From Actinoplanes sp. L3-i22 (GTDB taxonomy: Bacteria; Actinomycetota; Actinomycetes; Mycobacteriales; Micromonosporaceae): DNA of 64,000 bases. The position numbers and the translations under genes are program-made. A model generated the notes under the pieces. The model made no database searches. It saw only the letters and a program-made list of their open reading frames with translations, and was not told the origin of the DNA. Position 1 is the first letter of the stretch; each line of letters opens with the position of its first letter. Below are positions 41,647 to 50,981 of the stretch, in pieces. The DNA lies in assembly GCF_019704555.1 (NCBI RefSeq), contig NZ_AP024745.1, positions 8,068,501 to 8,132,500 on the forward strand, read 5' to 3'.

Positions 41647-43178
41647 GGCGCCACCTCCTGTTCTTCCTTCGTCATGAGAGTCATCAGGCTCTCCTGGGTG
41701 GCCTCGGCGCGCGGCACCTCGCCGGTGATCCGGCCAGCCGAGAGGGTGTAGATACGGTCGCAGATGCCGAGCAGCTCGGGCAGCTCGGACGAGATGACCA
41801 GGACGGCCTTCCCCTCATCCGCGAGCCGGTTGATGATCGTGTAGATCTCGTACTTCGCGCCGACGTCGATGCCCCGCGTGGGCTCGTCGAGAATCAGCAC
41901 GTCCGGATCCGTGAAGATCCACTTCGAGAGTACGACCTTCTGCTGGTTACCGCCGGAGAGCTTGCCGACGACCGCCTCGACGGTCGGCGCCTTGATGTTC
42001 ATGCTCGCCCGGTACTCGTTGGCGACCTTGAATTCCTCGTTGCCGTCGACCCAGCCGCCCTTGGCGAGCTTGCTCAGCCCGGCCGCGGAGACGTTCCGCT
42101 TGATGTCCTCGATGAGGTTCAGGCCGTACCGCTTGCGGTCCTCGGTCGCGTACGCGATGCCGTGGTCGATCGCCTCCCGCACGGTCCGGGCGTGGATCTC
42201 CTTGCCGTCCTTGTACAGCCGGCCGGAGATGTTCACCCCGTACGACCGCCCGAAGACGCTCATCGCCAGCTCGGTGCGGCCCGCGCCCATCAGGCCGGCC
42301 AGCCCGACGATCTCGCCGCGGCGCAGCGTCAGGTTGGCCTTGCGGACCAGGGCCCGGTCGGTCTGGGTCGGGCTGTAGACCGTCCAGTCCTCGATCCGCA
42401 GCACTTCCTCGCCGATCGTCGGCGTGTGCTCCGGGTAGCGGTGCTCCAGGTCCCGGCCGACCATACCGGAGATGATCTTGTCCTCGGTGAGGTTCTCGAT
42501 CTCGTTGGTCCAGATGGTCTTCCCGTCGCGCAGAATGGTGACGCGATCGGAGATTCCCATCACCTCATTCAGCTTGTGCGAGATGATGACGCAGGTGATG
42601 CCCTGGTCCCGCAGGCCTCGGAGCAGGTTGAGCAGGTGCGCCGAGTCGTCGTCGTTGAGCGCGGCGGTCGGCTCGTCGAGGATGAGCAGCTTCACGTCCT
42701 TGGAGAGCGCCTTCGCGATCTCCACCAGCTGCTGCTTGCCGACGCCGAGCTCGACCACCGGCGTGACAGCCTTCTCCTGCAAACCGACACGGCGCAGCAG
42801 CTCGTCGGCCGCCGCGTTCGTCTCGTTCCAGTTGATCCAGCCGCGCTTGCTGCGCTCATTGCCGAGAAAGATGTTCTCCGCGATCGAGAGGTTCGAGGCG
42901 AGCGCCAACTCCTGGTGGATGATGACGATGCCCCGGTGCTCGCTGTCGCGGATACCGGAGAAGTTGCAGGGCTCGCCCTCGAACTGGATGTCGCCCTCGT
43001 AGGTGCCGTGCGGGTAGACCCCGGACAGCACCTTCATCAGGGTCGACTTGCCGGCCCCGTTCTCCCCGCAGATGGCGTGGATCTCGCCTCTGCTCACCTC
43101 GATGTCGACATCCTGCAGCGCCTTGACGCCCGGGAACGTCTTGGTTATGCCGCTCATCCGCAGGATCGTGTCGGTCAT
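41643..43178 (-). CDS. Sugar ABC transporter ATP-binding protein (XylG/AraG type, two domains)
   Basis: The 511-residue protein contains two nucleotide-binding domains. The first has a full Walker A ([16 protein letters not shown], about 37-52) and [10 protein letters not shown]; the second has the usual altered loop [16 protein letters not shown] (about 295-310) and [14 protein letters not shown]. This asymmetry is normal in monosaccharide importers. It is coupled to the permease and starts 70 bases after the binding-protein stop, behind AGGAGG and a strong hairpin. Confidence 0.95.
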   Translation of the reverse strand: MTDTILRMSGITKTFPGVKALQDVDIEVSRGEIHAICGENGAGKSTLMKVLSGVYPHGTYEGDIQFEGEPCNFSGIRDSEHRGIVIIHQELALASNLSIAENIFLGNERSKRGWINWNETNAAADELLRRVGLQEKAVTPVVELGVGKQQLVEIAKALSKDVKLLILDEPTAALNDDDSAHLLNLLRGLRDQGITCVIISHKLNEVMGISDRVTILRDGKTIWTNEIENLTEDKIISGMVGRDLEHRYPEHTPTIGEEVLRIEDWTVYSPTQTDRALVRKANLTLRRGEIVGLAGLMGAGRTELAMSVFGRSYGVNISGRLYKDGKEIHARTVREAIDHGIAYATEDRKRYGLNLIEDIKRNVSAAGLSKLAKGGWVDGNEEFKVANEYRASMNIKAPTVEAVVGKLSGGNQQKVVLSKWIFTDPDVLILDEPTRGIDVGAKYEIYTIINRLADEGKAVLVISSELPELLGICDRIYTLSAGRITGEVPRAEATQESLMTLMTKEEQEVAP

Positions 43179-43205
43179 GAAGACCCTCCTATGGGCCGAT
43201 GAAGT

Positions 43206-43239
43206 CCGCGCCCCGCCCGCGGAGGCGGGCGGGGCGCGG
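43206..43239 (-). terminator. Intercistronic hairpin between binding-protein and ATPase genes
   Basis: CCGCGCCCCGCCCGC pairs perfectly over 15 bp with GCGGGCGGGGCGCGG, loop of four bases. It lies nine bases after the binding-protein stop and before the ATPase. Such hairpins stabilise the upstream message or attenuate the downstream genes, giving more binding protein than ATPase. Confidence 0.75.
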
Positions 43240-43247
43240 AGATCAAA

Positions 43248-44372
43248 TCACTTCAGCTGGTCAGCGGTGTAGTAACCACCGTCGACGATGACCTTCTGGT
43301 AGTTGTCCTTGTCGACGATGACCGACTGCAGCAGCTGGGCCGGGACGACCTTCTTGCCGTTGTCGTAGTCGGTGGTGTTGTTCGTCTGCGGGGTCTGGCC
43401 CTTGAGCAGCGCGTCGGCCATCTCGCCGGTGACCTTCGCCAGCTGACGGGTGTCCTTGTAGATGGTGCTGTACTGCTCACCCTTGATGATCGACTTGACC
43501 GAGGCGAGCTCGGCGTCCTGACCGGTGACGGTCGGGTACTTGCCGCCGGTGCCGTAACCGGCCGACTTCAGCGCGGAGAGGATACCGATCGAGATGCCGT
43601 CGTACGGGGAGAGCACGCCGTCGACCTTGGCGCCACCCTTGTACGTCGAGGTGAGGATGTTCTCCATGCGCTTCTGGGCCGTCTCCGGGTCCCAGCGCAG
43701 CGTCGCGACGGTCTTGAAGTCCTTCTGGGTGGACTTGACGACCAGCGTGCCGTCCTTGATGTACGGGTCGAGGATGCTCATCGCGCCGTTGAAGAAGAAC
43801 GTCGCGTTGTTGTCGTCCGGCGAACCGGCGAACAGCTCGATGTTCAGCGGGCCCTTGGCGTCACCCTTGCTGCCGTCGGCCTTGAGCACGCCCAGGCCGG
43901 TCAGCAGCGAGGTGGCCTGCTGCACGCCGACCTTGAAGTTGTCGAACGTCGTGTAGTAATCGACGTTCGCGTTGTCGCGGATCAGCCGGTCGTACGCGAT
44001 GACCGGGATGTTGGCGGCCTTCGCGTTGTCCAGCTGGGTGGAGAGCGCGGTGCCGTCGATCGACGCGATGATCAGCAGCTTGGCGCCCTTGGTGATCTGG
44101 GAGTCCAGCTGCTGGGTCTGCGTCGGGATGTCGTTCTCGGCGTACTGCAGGTCGACCTTGTAACCGAGGCCCTCGAGCTGCGACTTCAGGTTGTCGCCGT
44201 CGTGGATCCAGCGCTCCGAGGACTTGGTCGGCATGGTGATGCCGATCAGGGCGCCCGCGTTGTCGGTGCCGGACGCGGCCTTGTCCGTGGTCTTCTCACT
44301 CGAGCCACAGGCGGCCATGGTGGTAACCAGCGTGGCGGCACTCAGGGCCGCCAGGAGCCGGGTGTATTTCAC
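43248..44372 (-). CDS. Sugar-binding lipoprotein of the ABC transporter
   Basis: The 374-residue protein has a lipoprotein signal with the box TMAAC (Cys22) and a periplasmic-binding-protein type 1 fold ([39 protein letters not shown]). It resembles the xylose/arabinose-binding proteins of this permease family. GTG start behind GAGGAGAACC. It is the first transporter gene after araA, so the order is araA, binding protein, ATPase, permease. Confidence 0.95.
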   Translation of the reverse strand: MKYTRLLAALSAATLVTTMAACGSSEKTTDKAASGTDNAGALIGITMPTKSSERWIHDGDNLKSQLEGLGYKVDLQYAENDIPTQTQQLDSQITKGAKLLIIASIDGTALSTQLDNAKAANIPVIAYDRLIRDNANVDYYTTFDNFKVGVQQATSLLTGLGVLKADGSKGDAKGPLNIELFAGSPDDNNATFFFNGAMSILDPYIKDGTLVVKSTQKDFKTVATLRWDPETAQKRMENILTSTYKGGAKVDGVLSPYDGISIGILSALKSAGYGTGGKYPTVTGQDAELASVKSIIKGEQYSTIYKDTRQLAKVTGEMADALLKGQTPQTNNTTDYDNGKKVVPAQLLQSVIVDKDNYQKVIVDGGYYTADQLK

Positions 44373-44399
44373 GGTTGGTTCTCCTCTTTGAGAGCGGTG

Positions 44400-45887
44400 T
44401 TACAGGGGGCGGGCCAGGCGGAAGTACGCCTGGTTCCACCGCACCCGATCGGCGAAGTCGTCGGTCGTGGTGCGGTCATCGATGAGCAGGAGCTCGGTCT
44501 GGGCCATCGTCGCGAAGTCGCGGAGGACCTCGGCCCCGACGGCCTGGGAGAGGACGGTGTGGTGCGGTCCTCCGGCGGTGAGCCAGCACTCGGCCGACGT
44601 CGACAGCGACGGCGCAGGCTTCCACACCGCACGGGCAACTGGCAAGTTGGGCAGCGGCTCGTCCGGCGGGACCACCTCGATCACGTTCGCCACCAGGCGG
44701 AACCGGTCACCGAGGTCGGCCAGGCCGACCACCACGCCCGGGCCGGGAGCGGCGTCGAAGACCAGGCGGACCGGGTCTTCCCGGCCGCCGATGCCCAGCG
44801 GGTGGATCTCGACCCGCGGCCGCGAGGACGCGATGGTCGGGCAGACCTCGAGCATATGCGCCCCGAGGATCTTCGGCTCACCCGGACCGAAGTGGTAGGT
44901 GTAGTCCTCCATGAACGAGGTGCCGCGGTCGTCGCCGGCGCCCATCGCCTTCACGGTGGCCAGCAGGGCGGAGGTCTTCCAGTCGCCCTCGCCGCCGAAG
45001 CCGTAGCCGTCGGCCATCAGGCGCTGCACGGCCAGGCCGGGCAGCTGCCGGAGCCCGCCGAGGTCCTCGAAGTTCGTGGTGAAGGCGCCGAAGCCGCCCT
45101 CGGTGAGGAACTGCCGCAGGCCGGCCTCGATCCGGGCGCCGTAGCGCAGCGAGTCGTGCCGCTCGCCGCCCTTGGCCAGCTCGGGGGCCAGCTCGTAGAG
45201 CTCGGCGTACTCCCCGACCAGGTCGTCGATCGCCTTCTCGTCGACCGCGTCGACGACCGCGACCAGGTCGTTCACCCCGTACGTGTTGACCGAGACGCCG
45301 AACCGCAGCTCGGCCTCGACCTTGTCGCCCTCGGTCACGGCCACGTCGCGCATGTTGTCGCCGAAGCGGGCCAGCCGCAGGGTGCGCAGGCGCTGCAGGC
45401 CGGCCGCGGCCTTCGCCCAGCCGTTGATCCGGGACACCACCGACGGGTCGGACACGTGCCCGGCGACCGTCTTGCGCGGCACCCCGAGGCGCGCCTGGAT
45501 GAACCCGAACTCCCGGTCGCCGTGCGCGGCCTGGTTGAGGTTCATGAAGTCCATGTCGATGGACTCCCAGGGCAGCGAGCTGTTGTGCTGGGTGTGCAGG
45601 TGCAGCAGCGGCTTGCGGAGCGCGTCCAGGCCGGAGATCCACATCTTGGCCGGCGAGAACGTGTGCATCCAGGTGATCACACCGATCACGTCGGGATGCG
45701 CGTTCGCCTCCAGCATCACCTGCTTGATCGCGCCCGAGTCGGTCAGCACCGGGCGGGTGACCAGCTCGGCCCCGAGCCCGGCCGCCAGGGTGCGCTGGAT
45801 CTCAGCGGACTGGTCGGCCACCTGCTGGAGCGTCTCCGGCCCGTACAGGTGCTGGCTGCCGGTCAGAAACCAGATCTGCGGTTTCAT
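44400..45887 (-). CDS. araA: L-arabinose isomerase
   Basis: The 495-residue enzyme converts L-arabinose to L-ribulose. It has the family segments [20 protein letters not shown] at the start, [20 protein letters not shown] near 90 and [11 protein letters not shown] after it, and the [17 protein letters not shown] segment (about 300). The length fits the family. ATG at 45887 has GGAAAC upstream. It is the first intact gene after the regulator; the kinase and epimerase that should follow in the pathway are missing here, apart from a relic at 45944-46097. Confidence 0.97.
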   Translation of the reverse strand: MKPQIWFLTGSQHLYGPETLQQVADQSAEIQRTLAAGLGAELVTRPVLTDSGAIKQVMLEANAHPDVIGVITWMHTFSPAKMWISGLDALRKPLLHLHTQHNSSLPWESIDMDFMNLNQAAHGDREFGFIQARLGVPRKTVAGHVSDPSVVSRINGWAKAAAGLQRLRTLRLARFGDNMRDVAVTEGDKVEAELRFGVSVNTYGVNDLVAVVDAVDEKAIDDLVGEYAELYELAPELAKGGERHDSLRYGARIEAGLRQFLTEGGFGAFTTNFEDLGGLRQLPGLAVQRLMADGYGFGGEGDWKTSALLATVKAMGAGDDRGTSFMEDYTYHFGPGEPKILGAHMLEVCPTIASSRPRVEIHPLGIGGREDPVRLVFDAAPGPGVVVGLADLGDRFRLVANVIEVVPPDEPLPNLPVARAVWKPAPSLSTSAECWLTAGGPHHTVLSQAVGAEVLRDFATMAQTELLLIDDRTTTDDFADRVRWNQAYFRLARPL

Positions 45888-45943
45888 CGTGTTTCCTTCG
45901 GTGTCGATGTGGTGCTGTGCTCGTCAGCGGTCCCGGTAAGGCG

Positions 45944-46097
45944 TCACTGGTAGTAATCGTGCAGCACCGGGCGCTCGGCGAAGAGCCGGTCGTAGATCTT
46001 GGCCGCTTACGGGTGTCGTCGAGCGTCGCGACACGGGACCACTCAAGGTCCCGCGGTTCCCGCCGATGGCAGGGGTCGCGGTCGGCCCGACGGACAT
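45944..46097 (-). pseudogene. Relic of a deleted arabinose kinase/epimerase gene (araB or araB-araD)
   Basis: A good start (GGAGGTAAACCCC then ATG at 46097) opens a reading frame that contains GTLSG about 17 codons in, matching the N-terminal VGVDxGTLSGRA of ribulokinase. In another frame, 20 codons ending at 45944 read AAKIYDRLFAERPVLHDYYQ and then stop, similar to the C-terminus of ribulokinase (LHDYFG) or, less well, of the epimerase (AYYGQ). The middle, more than 1 kb, is gone and the frames no longer join. Promoter, ribosome binding site and both ends survive, so I read it as an internal deletion. The short matches make this moderate, not certain. Confidence 0.55.
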
Positions 46098-46162
46098 GGG
46101 GTTTACCTCCACAGGGGGAGCCAGGTGGTGGCGACGGCCACACCCCGGCGGGAGAAACCCAG

Positions 46163-46189
46163 TGTTATCGCTAACAAATGCGCTGTCAA
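46163..46189 (-). promoter_or_regulatory. Promoter and LacI-type operator of the arabinose operon
   Basis: On the minus strand TTGACA (46189-46184), a 16-base spacer and TAACAC (46167-46162) form a promoter. The operator-like TGTTAGCGATAACA (46176-46163) covers the spacer end and the -10 and differs by one base from the perfect palindrome near the regulator gene. Binding there would block RNA polymerase. Confidence 0.75.
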
Positions 46190-46242
46190 CGGCTCTTGGC
46201 AACAACAAAGTAACGGCCGCTTAACCGAGCCCTGCGAGGGTC

Positions 46243-47256
46243 TCAGGAGGGCGGCGCGACGCTCTCACGCACCACCAAGTGTGCCGGAACGATCACCGTG
46301 TCCGGGGCCCCGGGCTCACTTTTCATCTGGCTCAGCAACAACGTCAGGGCGGCCCGGGCCACGTCGCCGAAGGCCTGACGCACCGTGGTCAGCGGCGGAA
46401 TGAAGTAGGCCGACTCCGGAACGTCGTCGAAACCGATCACGCTGACGTCGTGCGGCACCCGCCGGCCGCGCTCGTGCAGCGCCCGCAGCACGCCCAGGGC
46501 CAGGTGGTCGTTGGCCGCGAAGACCGCGGTGACCTCGGGCATCCGGGCCAGCATCTGACCGGCGCGATAGCCCTCGCCGGCCGACCAGTCCGCGCTGAGC
46601 AGCGGCGGCACCTCACGGCCGGCCTCCTGCAGGGTCTGCCGCCAGCCCTGGATGCGCCCGGCCGAGTCGAACCACTCGGTCGGCCCGGAGACGTGCCAGA
46701 CCGTCTCGTGGCCGGCCTCCAGCAGGTGCCGGACCGCGGCCCGGGCGCCGGCCACCTGGTCGACGGTGACCAGCGAGCGGCCGGCCGCCGGGTCGCCGTC
46801 GATGAAGACCACCGGCACGTCGGCCGGGATCTCGGCGAGGGCCTCGGTGGCCGAGGCGACCTGGGCGATCACCACCAGGCCGGCGACCCGCTGATCGAGG
46901 TGCCGGTCGACGACCGCGCTGATCGAGTCGCGGTCCAGCTCGCGGACGCTGCCGACGCTGACCGCGAAGCCGGCGTCCGCCGCGGCCTGCTCGAACTCGG
47001 TCAGCATCGAGGCCGGGCCGTAGAGCATGCTGTTGCGCGCGACCACGCCGATCAGCTGGGACCGGCCGGTGACCAGGGCGCGGGCCGCCCGGTTCGGCCG
47101 GTAGCCGAGCTCGGCGATCGCGGCCCGGACCCGCAGGCGGGTCTGCTCCTTGACGTTCGGATGGTCGTTCAGGACGCGCGAGACGGTCTGGTGGGAAACA
47201 CCGGCCAGTCGCGCCACGTCGGTCATCGCCGGGGAACGGGATCCCTTGGTCTCCAC
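46243..47256 (-). CDS. LacI family regulator of the arabinose locus
   Basis: The 337-residue repressor has the LacI helix-turn-helix near residues 11-31 (MTDVARLAGVSHQTVSRVLN), the hinge (YRPNRAARALVTGRS) and a sugar-binding core (about 66-330) with VIGFDDVPESAYFIPPLTTV. GTG 47256 is chosen because GAGGTG stands seven bases upstream. It lies directly upstream of the operon and on the same strand. Two near-identical palindromes, at its own promoter and at the operon promoter, fit this repressor; the effector is presumably arabinose or a derivative. Confidence 0.92.
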   Translation of the reverse strand: METKGSRSPAMTDVARLAGVSHQTVSRVLNDHPNVKEQTRLRVRAAIAELGYRPNRAARALVTGRSQLIGVVARNSMLYGPASMLTEFEQAAADAGFAVSVGSVRELDRDSISAVVDRHLDQRVAGLVVIAQVASATEALAEIPADVPVVFIDGDPAAGRSLVTVDQVAGARAAVRHLLEAGHETVWHVSGPTEWFDSAGRIQGWRQTLQEAGREVPPLLSADWSAGEGYRAGQMLARMPEVTAVFAANDHLALGVLRALHERGRRVPHDVSVIGFDDVPESAYFIPPLTTVRQAFGDVARAALTLLLSQMKSEPGAPDTVIVPAHLVVRESVAPPS

Positions 47257-47325
47257 TTGCGCACCTCGCCAGGTCCGGATCTGATGGAGCGTAGCGGCAG
47301 GCCGCGTGTCTCCCGTTGTGGGAAA

Positions 47326-47339
47326 TGTTATCGATAACA
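47326..47339. promoter_or_regulatory. LacI-type operator TGTTATCGATAACA
   Basis: A perfect 14-bp palindrome lies between the regulator start (47256) and the divergent DUF2252 gene (47399). It matches the arabinose operon site at 13 of 14 positions, so the regulator probably controls its own gene and perhaps the DUF2252 gene. Confidence 0.8.
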
Positions 47340-47398
47340 ATGCCCGCGCCGCGAGCCCCGCGGCGAGGGTTGCCTCAAGCCCCGTACTCTCGGCAGCG

Positions 47399-48820
47399 AT
47401 GGACGTGACACCCATGATCAGCAGCCCCGTCGTCGCCGGCCCGGCGGACGACGAGGGTTTCACGTCCCTGCGCCGGCCCGCCCGGCCGCGCGCCGAACGA
47501 TACGAGATCGGTCGCTCCCTGCGCGAGCGGTCCCCCCGTTCCGACATGGCGCTCTGGCAGCCGGGTCCGGATCGGCCCGATCCGGTGCAGCAGGTGATCG
47601 CGTCGCACGCGGGCCGGCTGCCCTGGCTCGTCCCGGTCCGGATCGGCCGCATGATCGCCAGTCCGTACACGTTCCTCCGCGGCACCGCCGGCCTGATGGC
47701 CGACGACTTCGCCGCCCTCCCGCACACCGGCATCACCCCGGTGATCTGCGGCGACGCCCACCTCGGCAACTTCGGCTTCTACGCCTCGCCGGAGCGCGAG
47801 CTGGTCTTCGACCTCAACGACTTCGACGAGGCGCACCCCGGCCCGTGGGAGTGGGACCTGCGCCGCCTGGTGGTCAGCGTCTACGTGGCCGGCCGGGTCA
47901 ACGGCTTCCGGGAGAGCGCCTGCGCCGACGCCGTGCAGCACTGCGTCGAGGCGTACCGCGAGCAGATCGCCCAGCTGGCCGACCGTCCGCTGCTGGCCCG
48001 CTCGTTCGACCAGCTCAACGTCGACGCGATGCGCGGCGCCGCGACCAAGGCCAGCTTCCGGGACGAGATCGAGCGGGCCGCCCGGCGGGCCCGGCGGCGC
48101 ACCAGCGACCGGGCGCTGCCCCGCTTCACCGAGCGGCGCGACGGCACCCGGCGGCTGGTCGAGGAGCCGCCGGTGATCACCCGCCCGGCCGACGGCGACC
48201 GGGAGCTGCTCGAGGAGGCCCTGGACGGGTACCTGAACACGCTCAAGCCGCACTGGGCCCGGATCCTGGGTGGGTACCGGGTGGTCGACGTCGCGCACAA
48301 GGTGGTCGGCGTGGGGTCGGTCGGGCTCCGGGCGTACGTCGCGCTCTGCGAGGGCTCGGACCCGGAGGACGTGGTGTTCCTGCAGCTCAAGCAGGCCCGC
48401 CGGTCGGTCATCGCGAAGCACCAGCACGGCGCCCTGGCCTGGCACCGGCACCAGGGCCAGCGGGTGGTGGAGTACCAGCAGGCCCTGCAGACGGTCAGCG
48501 ACCCGCTGCTCGGCTGGGCCACCGTCGGCGACCATCAGTACTACGTGCGCCAGTTCCGCGACATGAAGGGCGCGATCGTCGTCGAGGACATCAACGCCGG
48601 CGCGCTCGCCGACTACGCCGGCATCTGCGGCTACCTGCTGGCCAAGTCGCACGCCCGGACGAGCGGGGCGTCGATGATCGCGGGATACTGCGGCGGCAGC
48701 GACAAGCTCGACGACTCGCTGGCCCGCTTCTCCCGGCACTACGCCGACCAGGTGGAGAAGGATCACGCGGCGCTGGTGGCCGCGGTCCGGCGCGGCCAGC
48801 TGACCGCCGAGTCGGCCTGA
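47399..48820 (+). CDS. DUF2252 protein
   Basis: This 473-residue protein has the DUF2252 core with kinase-like elements: ICGDAHLGNFGFYASPE (about 118-135), DLNDFDEAHPGPWEWDLRRL, and VVDVAHKVVGVGSVGLRAYV. The GDxHxxN and DFD motifs recall aminoglycoside-phosphotransferase-like kinases, but no substrate is known. ATG 47399 or 47414 are possible starts; no strong ribosome site precedes either. It is divergent from the LacI regulator and shares its operator region. Confidence 0.9.
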   Translation: MDVTPMISSPVVAGPADDEGFTSLRRPARPRAERYEIGRSLRERSPRSDMALWQPGPDRPDPVQQVIASHAGRLPWLVPVRIGRMIASPYTFLRGTAGLMADDFAALPHTGITPVICGDAHLGNFGFYASPERELVFDLNDFDEAHPGPWEWDLRRLVVSVYVAGRVNGFRESACADAVQHCVEAYREQIAQLADRPLLARSFDQLNVDAMRGAATKASFRDEIERAARRARRRTSDRALPRFTERRDGTRRLVEEPPVITRPADGDRELLEEALDGYLNTLKPHWARILGGYRVVDVAHKVVGVGSVGLRAYVALCEGSDPEDVVFLQLKQARRSVIAKHQHGALAWHRHQGQRVVEYQQALQTVSDPLLGWATVGDHQYYVRQFRDMKGAIVVEDINAGALADYAGICGYLLAKSHARTSGASMIAGYCGGSDKLDDSLARFSRHYADQVEKDHAALVAAVRRGQLTAESA

Positions 48821-48874
48821 AGAACTTTCACCCGAGATCCCGTAACCGGGCGTGTCTGAAACGGAGAACCCCGC

Positions 48875-49297
48875 GTGAGCGGCATCGTCCCCCTGGAGTC
48901 CGCCGCCCTGCGCGAGTTCTGGACCGAGCGGCACCTCTGCACCCTGACCACCCTGCGCGCCGACGGCTCCCCGCACGTGGTCGCGGTCGGCGCCACCCTC
49001 GACCCGCTGACCGGGATCGCCCGGGTGATCGCCTCGGGCGGCTCGGCGAAGGTCCGCCACGTCCGGCTGGGCCAGCAGCGGGTCGCGATCTGCCAGTTCG
49101 ACGGGCCGCGCTGGAGCACCGTCGAGGGCCTGGCCGTGGTCCGCGACGACCCGGAGTCGGTCGCGGACGCCGAGCGCCGGTACGCCGGGCGTTACCGGAC
49201 GCCGCGTCCCAACCCGGCCCGGGTGGTCATCGAGGTGACCATCTCCCGGGTGCTCGGCTCCGCCTCCCTGATGCCCTCGCCGGCCACCAGCGCCTGA
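48875..49297 (+). CDS. Pyridoxamine 5'-phosphate oxidase-like, F420/flavin-binding protein
   Basis: The 140-residue split-barrel protein has [20 protein letters not shown] and [13 protein letters not shown] at the N-terminus and [20 protein letters not shown] after it, typical of actinobacterial F420-dependent reductases or heme/biliverdin-type PPOX proteins. It should bind F420 or FMN as a dimer. GTG start with GGAGAACC upstream. Its 3' end overlaps the mannosyltransferase gene on the other strand by 106 bp. Confidence 0.88.
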   Translation: MSGIVPLESAALREFWTERHLCTLTTLRADGSPHVVAVGATLDPLTGIARVIASGGSAKVRHVRLGQQRVAICQFDGPRWSTVEGLAVVRDDPESVADAERRYAGRYRTPRPNPARVVIEVTISRVLGSASLMPSPATSA

Positions 49298-50838
49298 AAC
49301 TCGCGCTCGCGGGCCCGGCGCCGGCGCAGGTACCGCACGCCCAGATAGATCAGGTAGAGGGTGACCAGCGGGGCGCCCGGGAACTTCAGCGAGCGGACCA
49401 GGCCGGAGCCGTCCGGCAGCACCGAGAACGACGCCACGATGGTGATCACCATGACCACCTTGGTCCGGAAGCCGGTCGCCGCCAGCAGGGTCAGCGGCCA
49501 CAGCGTGTACCAGGGCAGGAACACCGGGGCCAGGGCCACCGTGGCGACGATCGCCGCGGCCGCGCCGAACAGCGCGGCCTTGCCCGGATCGGTACGGTCG
49601 CGCAGCGCCCGGATCCAGATCGCCACCAGCGCGGCGGCGAGCACGGCGTAGGCGATCGCGCGGACCACCGGGACGGCGTCGAAATCCGGATCGAAGAGCT
49701 GCCCGACGTACGTGATGGTCATCCCGACCGCGGTCGGCATCGAGCTGAACTGGACCAGCTCGCCGCTGTCCCGCATGCCGGCGATCCAGCCGTAGTCGAG
49801 CCCGCCCGCCGCGGTGATCCCGGCCAGGGTGGCCGCGGCCGCGCCGACCACGCTCAGCGTGCCGATCAGCAGCCCGCGCGGGTCGATCCCGCGCTTGCGG
49901 ACCAGCGCGGCGGCGACGATCAGCACCGCGAACGGGATGGCGATCAGCGCGGTGGCCTTGACCGCCACCGCGCCGCCGAGCAGCACGCCGCCGCCGAGCA
50001 TCGCGGCCGGGTGCTTCGGGAACCGGGTGACCAGGGCCAGCCCGGCCACCATCAGGCCGAGCATCGCGGCGTCGTTGTGCGGGCCGCCGATCAGGTGCGC
50101 GCCGATCAGCGGACCGGCCAGCGCCAGCCATAGCGCCCGGGCCGGCGGCACCCCGCACCGCCGGGCCAGCACCGGGAGGCCGGCCGCCATCGCCAGCACG
50201 CCGACCAGCGCGACCAGCCGGAACAGCACCAGCGGCAGGACCAGGGAGCCGATCTGCGGCGGCAGCGCGTCGACGATCCCCGGGGCCGGCGGCAGGGCGT
50301 GCCCGGCGGCCACGATCGCGGCGGCGAGCAGGATGAACAGCGGACCGTACGGCGCCACGGTGTCCCGCCAGATCGGCGGCACCGCGCCGACCCAGGTGCA
50401 GGGCAGCGTCTCGGCGGTGGCGGTGTACGGACTCAGCCCGTGCGTGAACAGCTCGCCCTGGCAGCTGTACGAGTAGAAGTCACGGCTCCCGACCGGCGGC
50501 AGGAACAGGAACGGGATGGTCCAGAGCGCGATCGTCCCGAGCACCCACCGCGGGCGATGATCGCGATCGCGGCCGGTCCACCACGCGTACCCCATAAGCC
50601 CCGTGCCCACCACCCAGAGTGAGGTGACCGCGAGGTTGTGGTTGCCCTTGGTGGGCAACGCCCCGCCCATCAGCCCGGCGACGAGAAGCAGGATGGAACC
50701 ACCGAAACCGACCCAGCGCAGGGCCCGGGAACTCAACACCGGCAGATGGTCGCGGCACCGGATGAGCAGAAGGCCGAGCCTGGGCGAACGGGAGCTGTCC
50801 AACAGGCGATGCGGCGATCCGGTTCGGTCAATGTTCAT
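49192..50838 (-). CDS. Polyprenyl-phosphomannose-dependent mannosyltransferase (MptB-like)
   Basis: The 548-residue protein has about a dozen hydrophobic helices and the GT-C signature region [20 protein letters not shown] (about 115-135), followed by [12 protein letters not shown] near 255. MptB-like enzymes extend the mannan core of lipoglycans from polyprenyl-phosphomannose. The charged C-terminal tail (from about 510) overlaps the oppositely directed oxidoreductase gene. ATG start at 50838, behind GAGGCCAGG. With the GT4 gene at 50982 it suggests lipomannan-type glycan synthesis. Confidence 0.9.
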   Translation of the reverse strand: MNIDRTGSPHRLLDSSRSPRLGLLLIRCRDHLPVLSSRALRWVGFGGSILLLVAGLMGGALPTKGNHNLAVTSLWVVGTGLMGYAWWTGRDRDHRPRWVLGTIALWTIPFLFLPPVGSRDFYSYSCQGELFTHGLSPYTATAETLPCTWVGAVPPIWRDTVAPYGPLFILLAAAIVAAGHALPPAPGIVDALPPQIGSLVLPLVLFRLVALVGVLAMAAGLPVLARRCGVPPARALWLALAGPLIGAHLIGGPHNDAAMLGLMVAGLALVTRFPKHPAAMLGGGVLLGGAVAVKATALIAIPFAVLIVAAALVRKRGIDPRGLLIGTLSVVGAAAATLAGITAAGGLDYGWIAGMRDSGELVQFSSMPTAVGMTITYVGQLFDPDFDAVPVVRAIAYAVLAAALVAIWIRALRDRTDPGKAALFGAAAAIVATVALAPVFLPWYTLWPLTLLAATGFRTKVVMVITIVASFSVLPDGSGLVRSLKFPGAPLVTLYLIYLGVRYLRRRRAREREFQALVAGEGIREAEPSTREMVTSMTTRAGLGRGVR

Positions 50839-50931
50839 CCTGGCCTCATGCCCCCGTCAGCGGCTCCGTCCGGATCGAGTCCGACGAATGGAGACTGCCA
50901 TGACGTGGCAAGCAGGGCCAGCGCGAGCGTC

Positions 50932-50964
50932 GCGGGGTGTCCCGACGACGCCGAGACACCCCGC
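50932..50964 (-). terminator. Hairpin after the GT4 mannosyltransferase gene
   Basis: GCGGGGTGTC and GACACCCCGC form a perfect 10-bp stem with a 13-base loop, 18 bases after the minus-strand GT4 stop. No U-run follows. It should end that message before the MptB-like gene. Confidence 0.65.
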
Positions 50965-50981
50965 AAACCAGGCTTTTCGCT

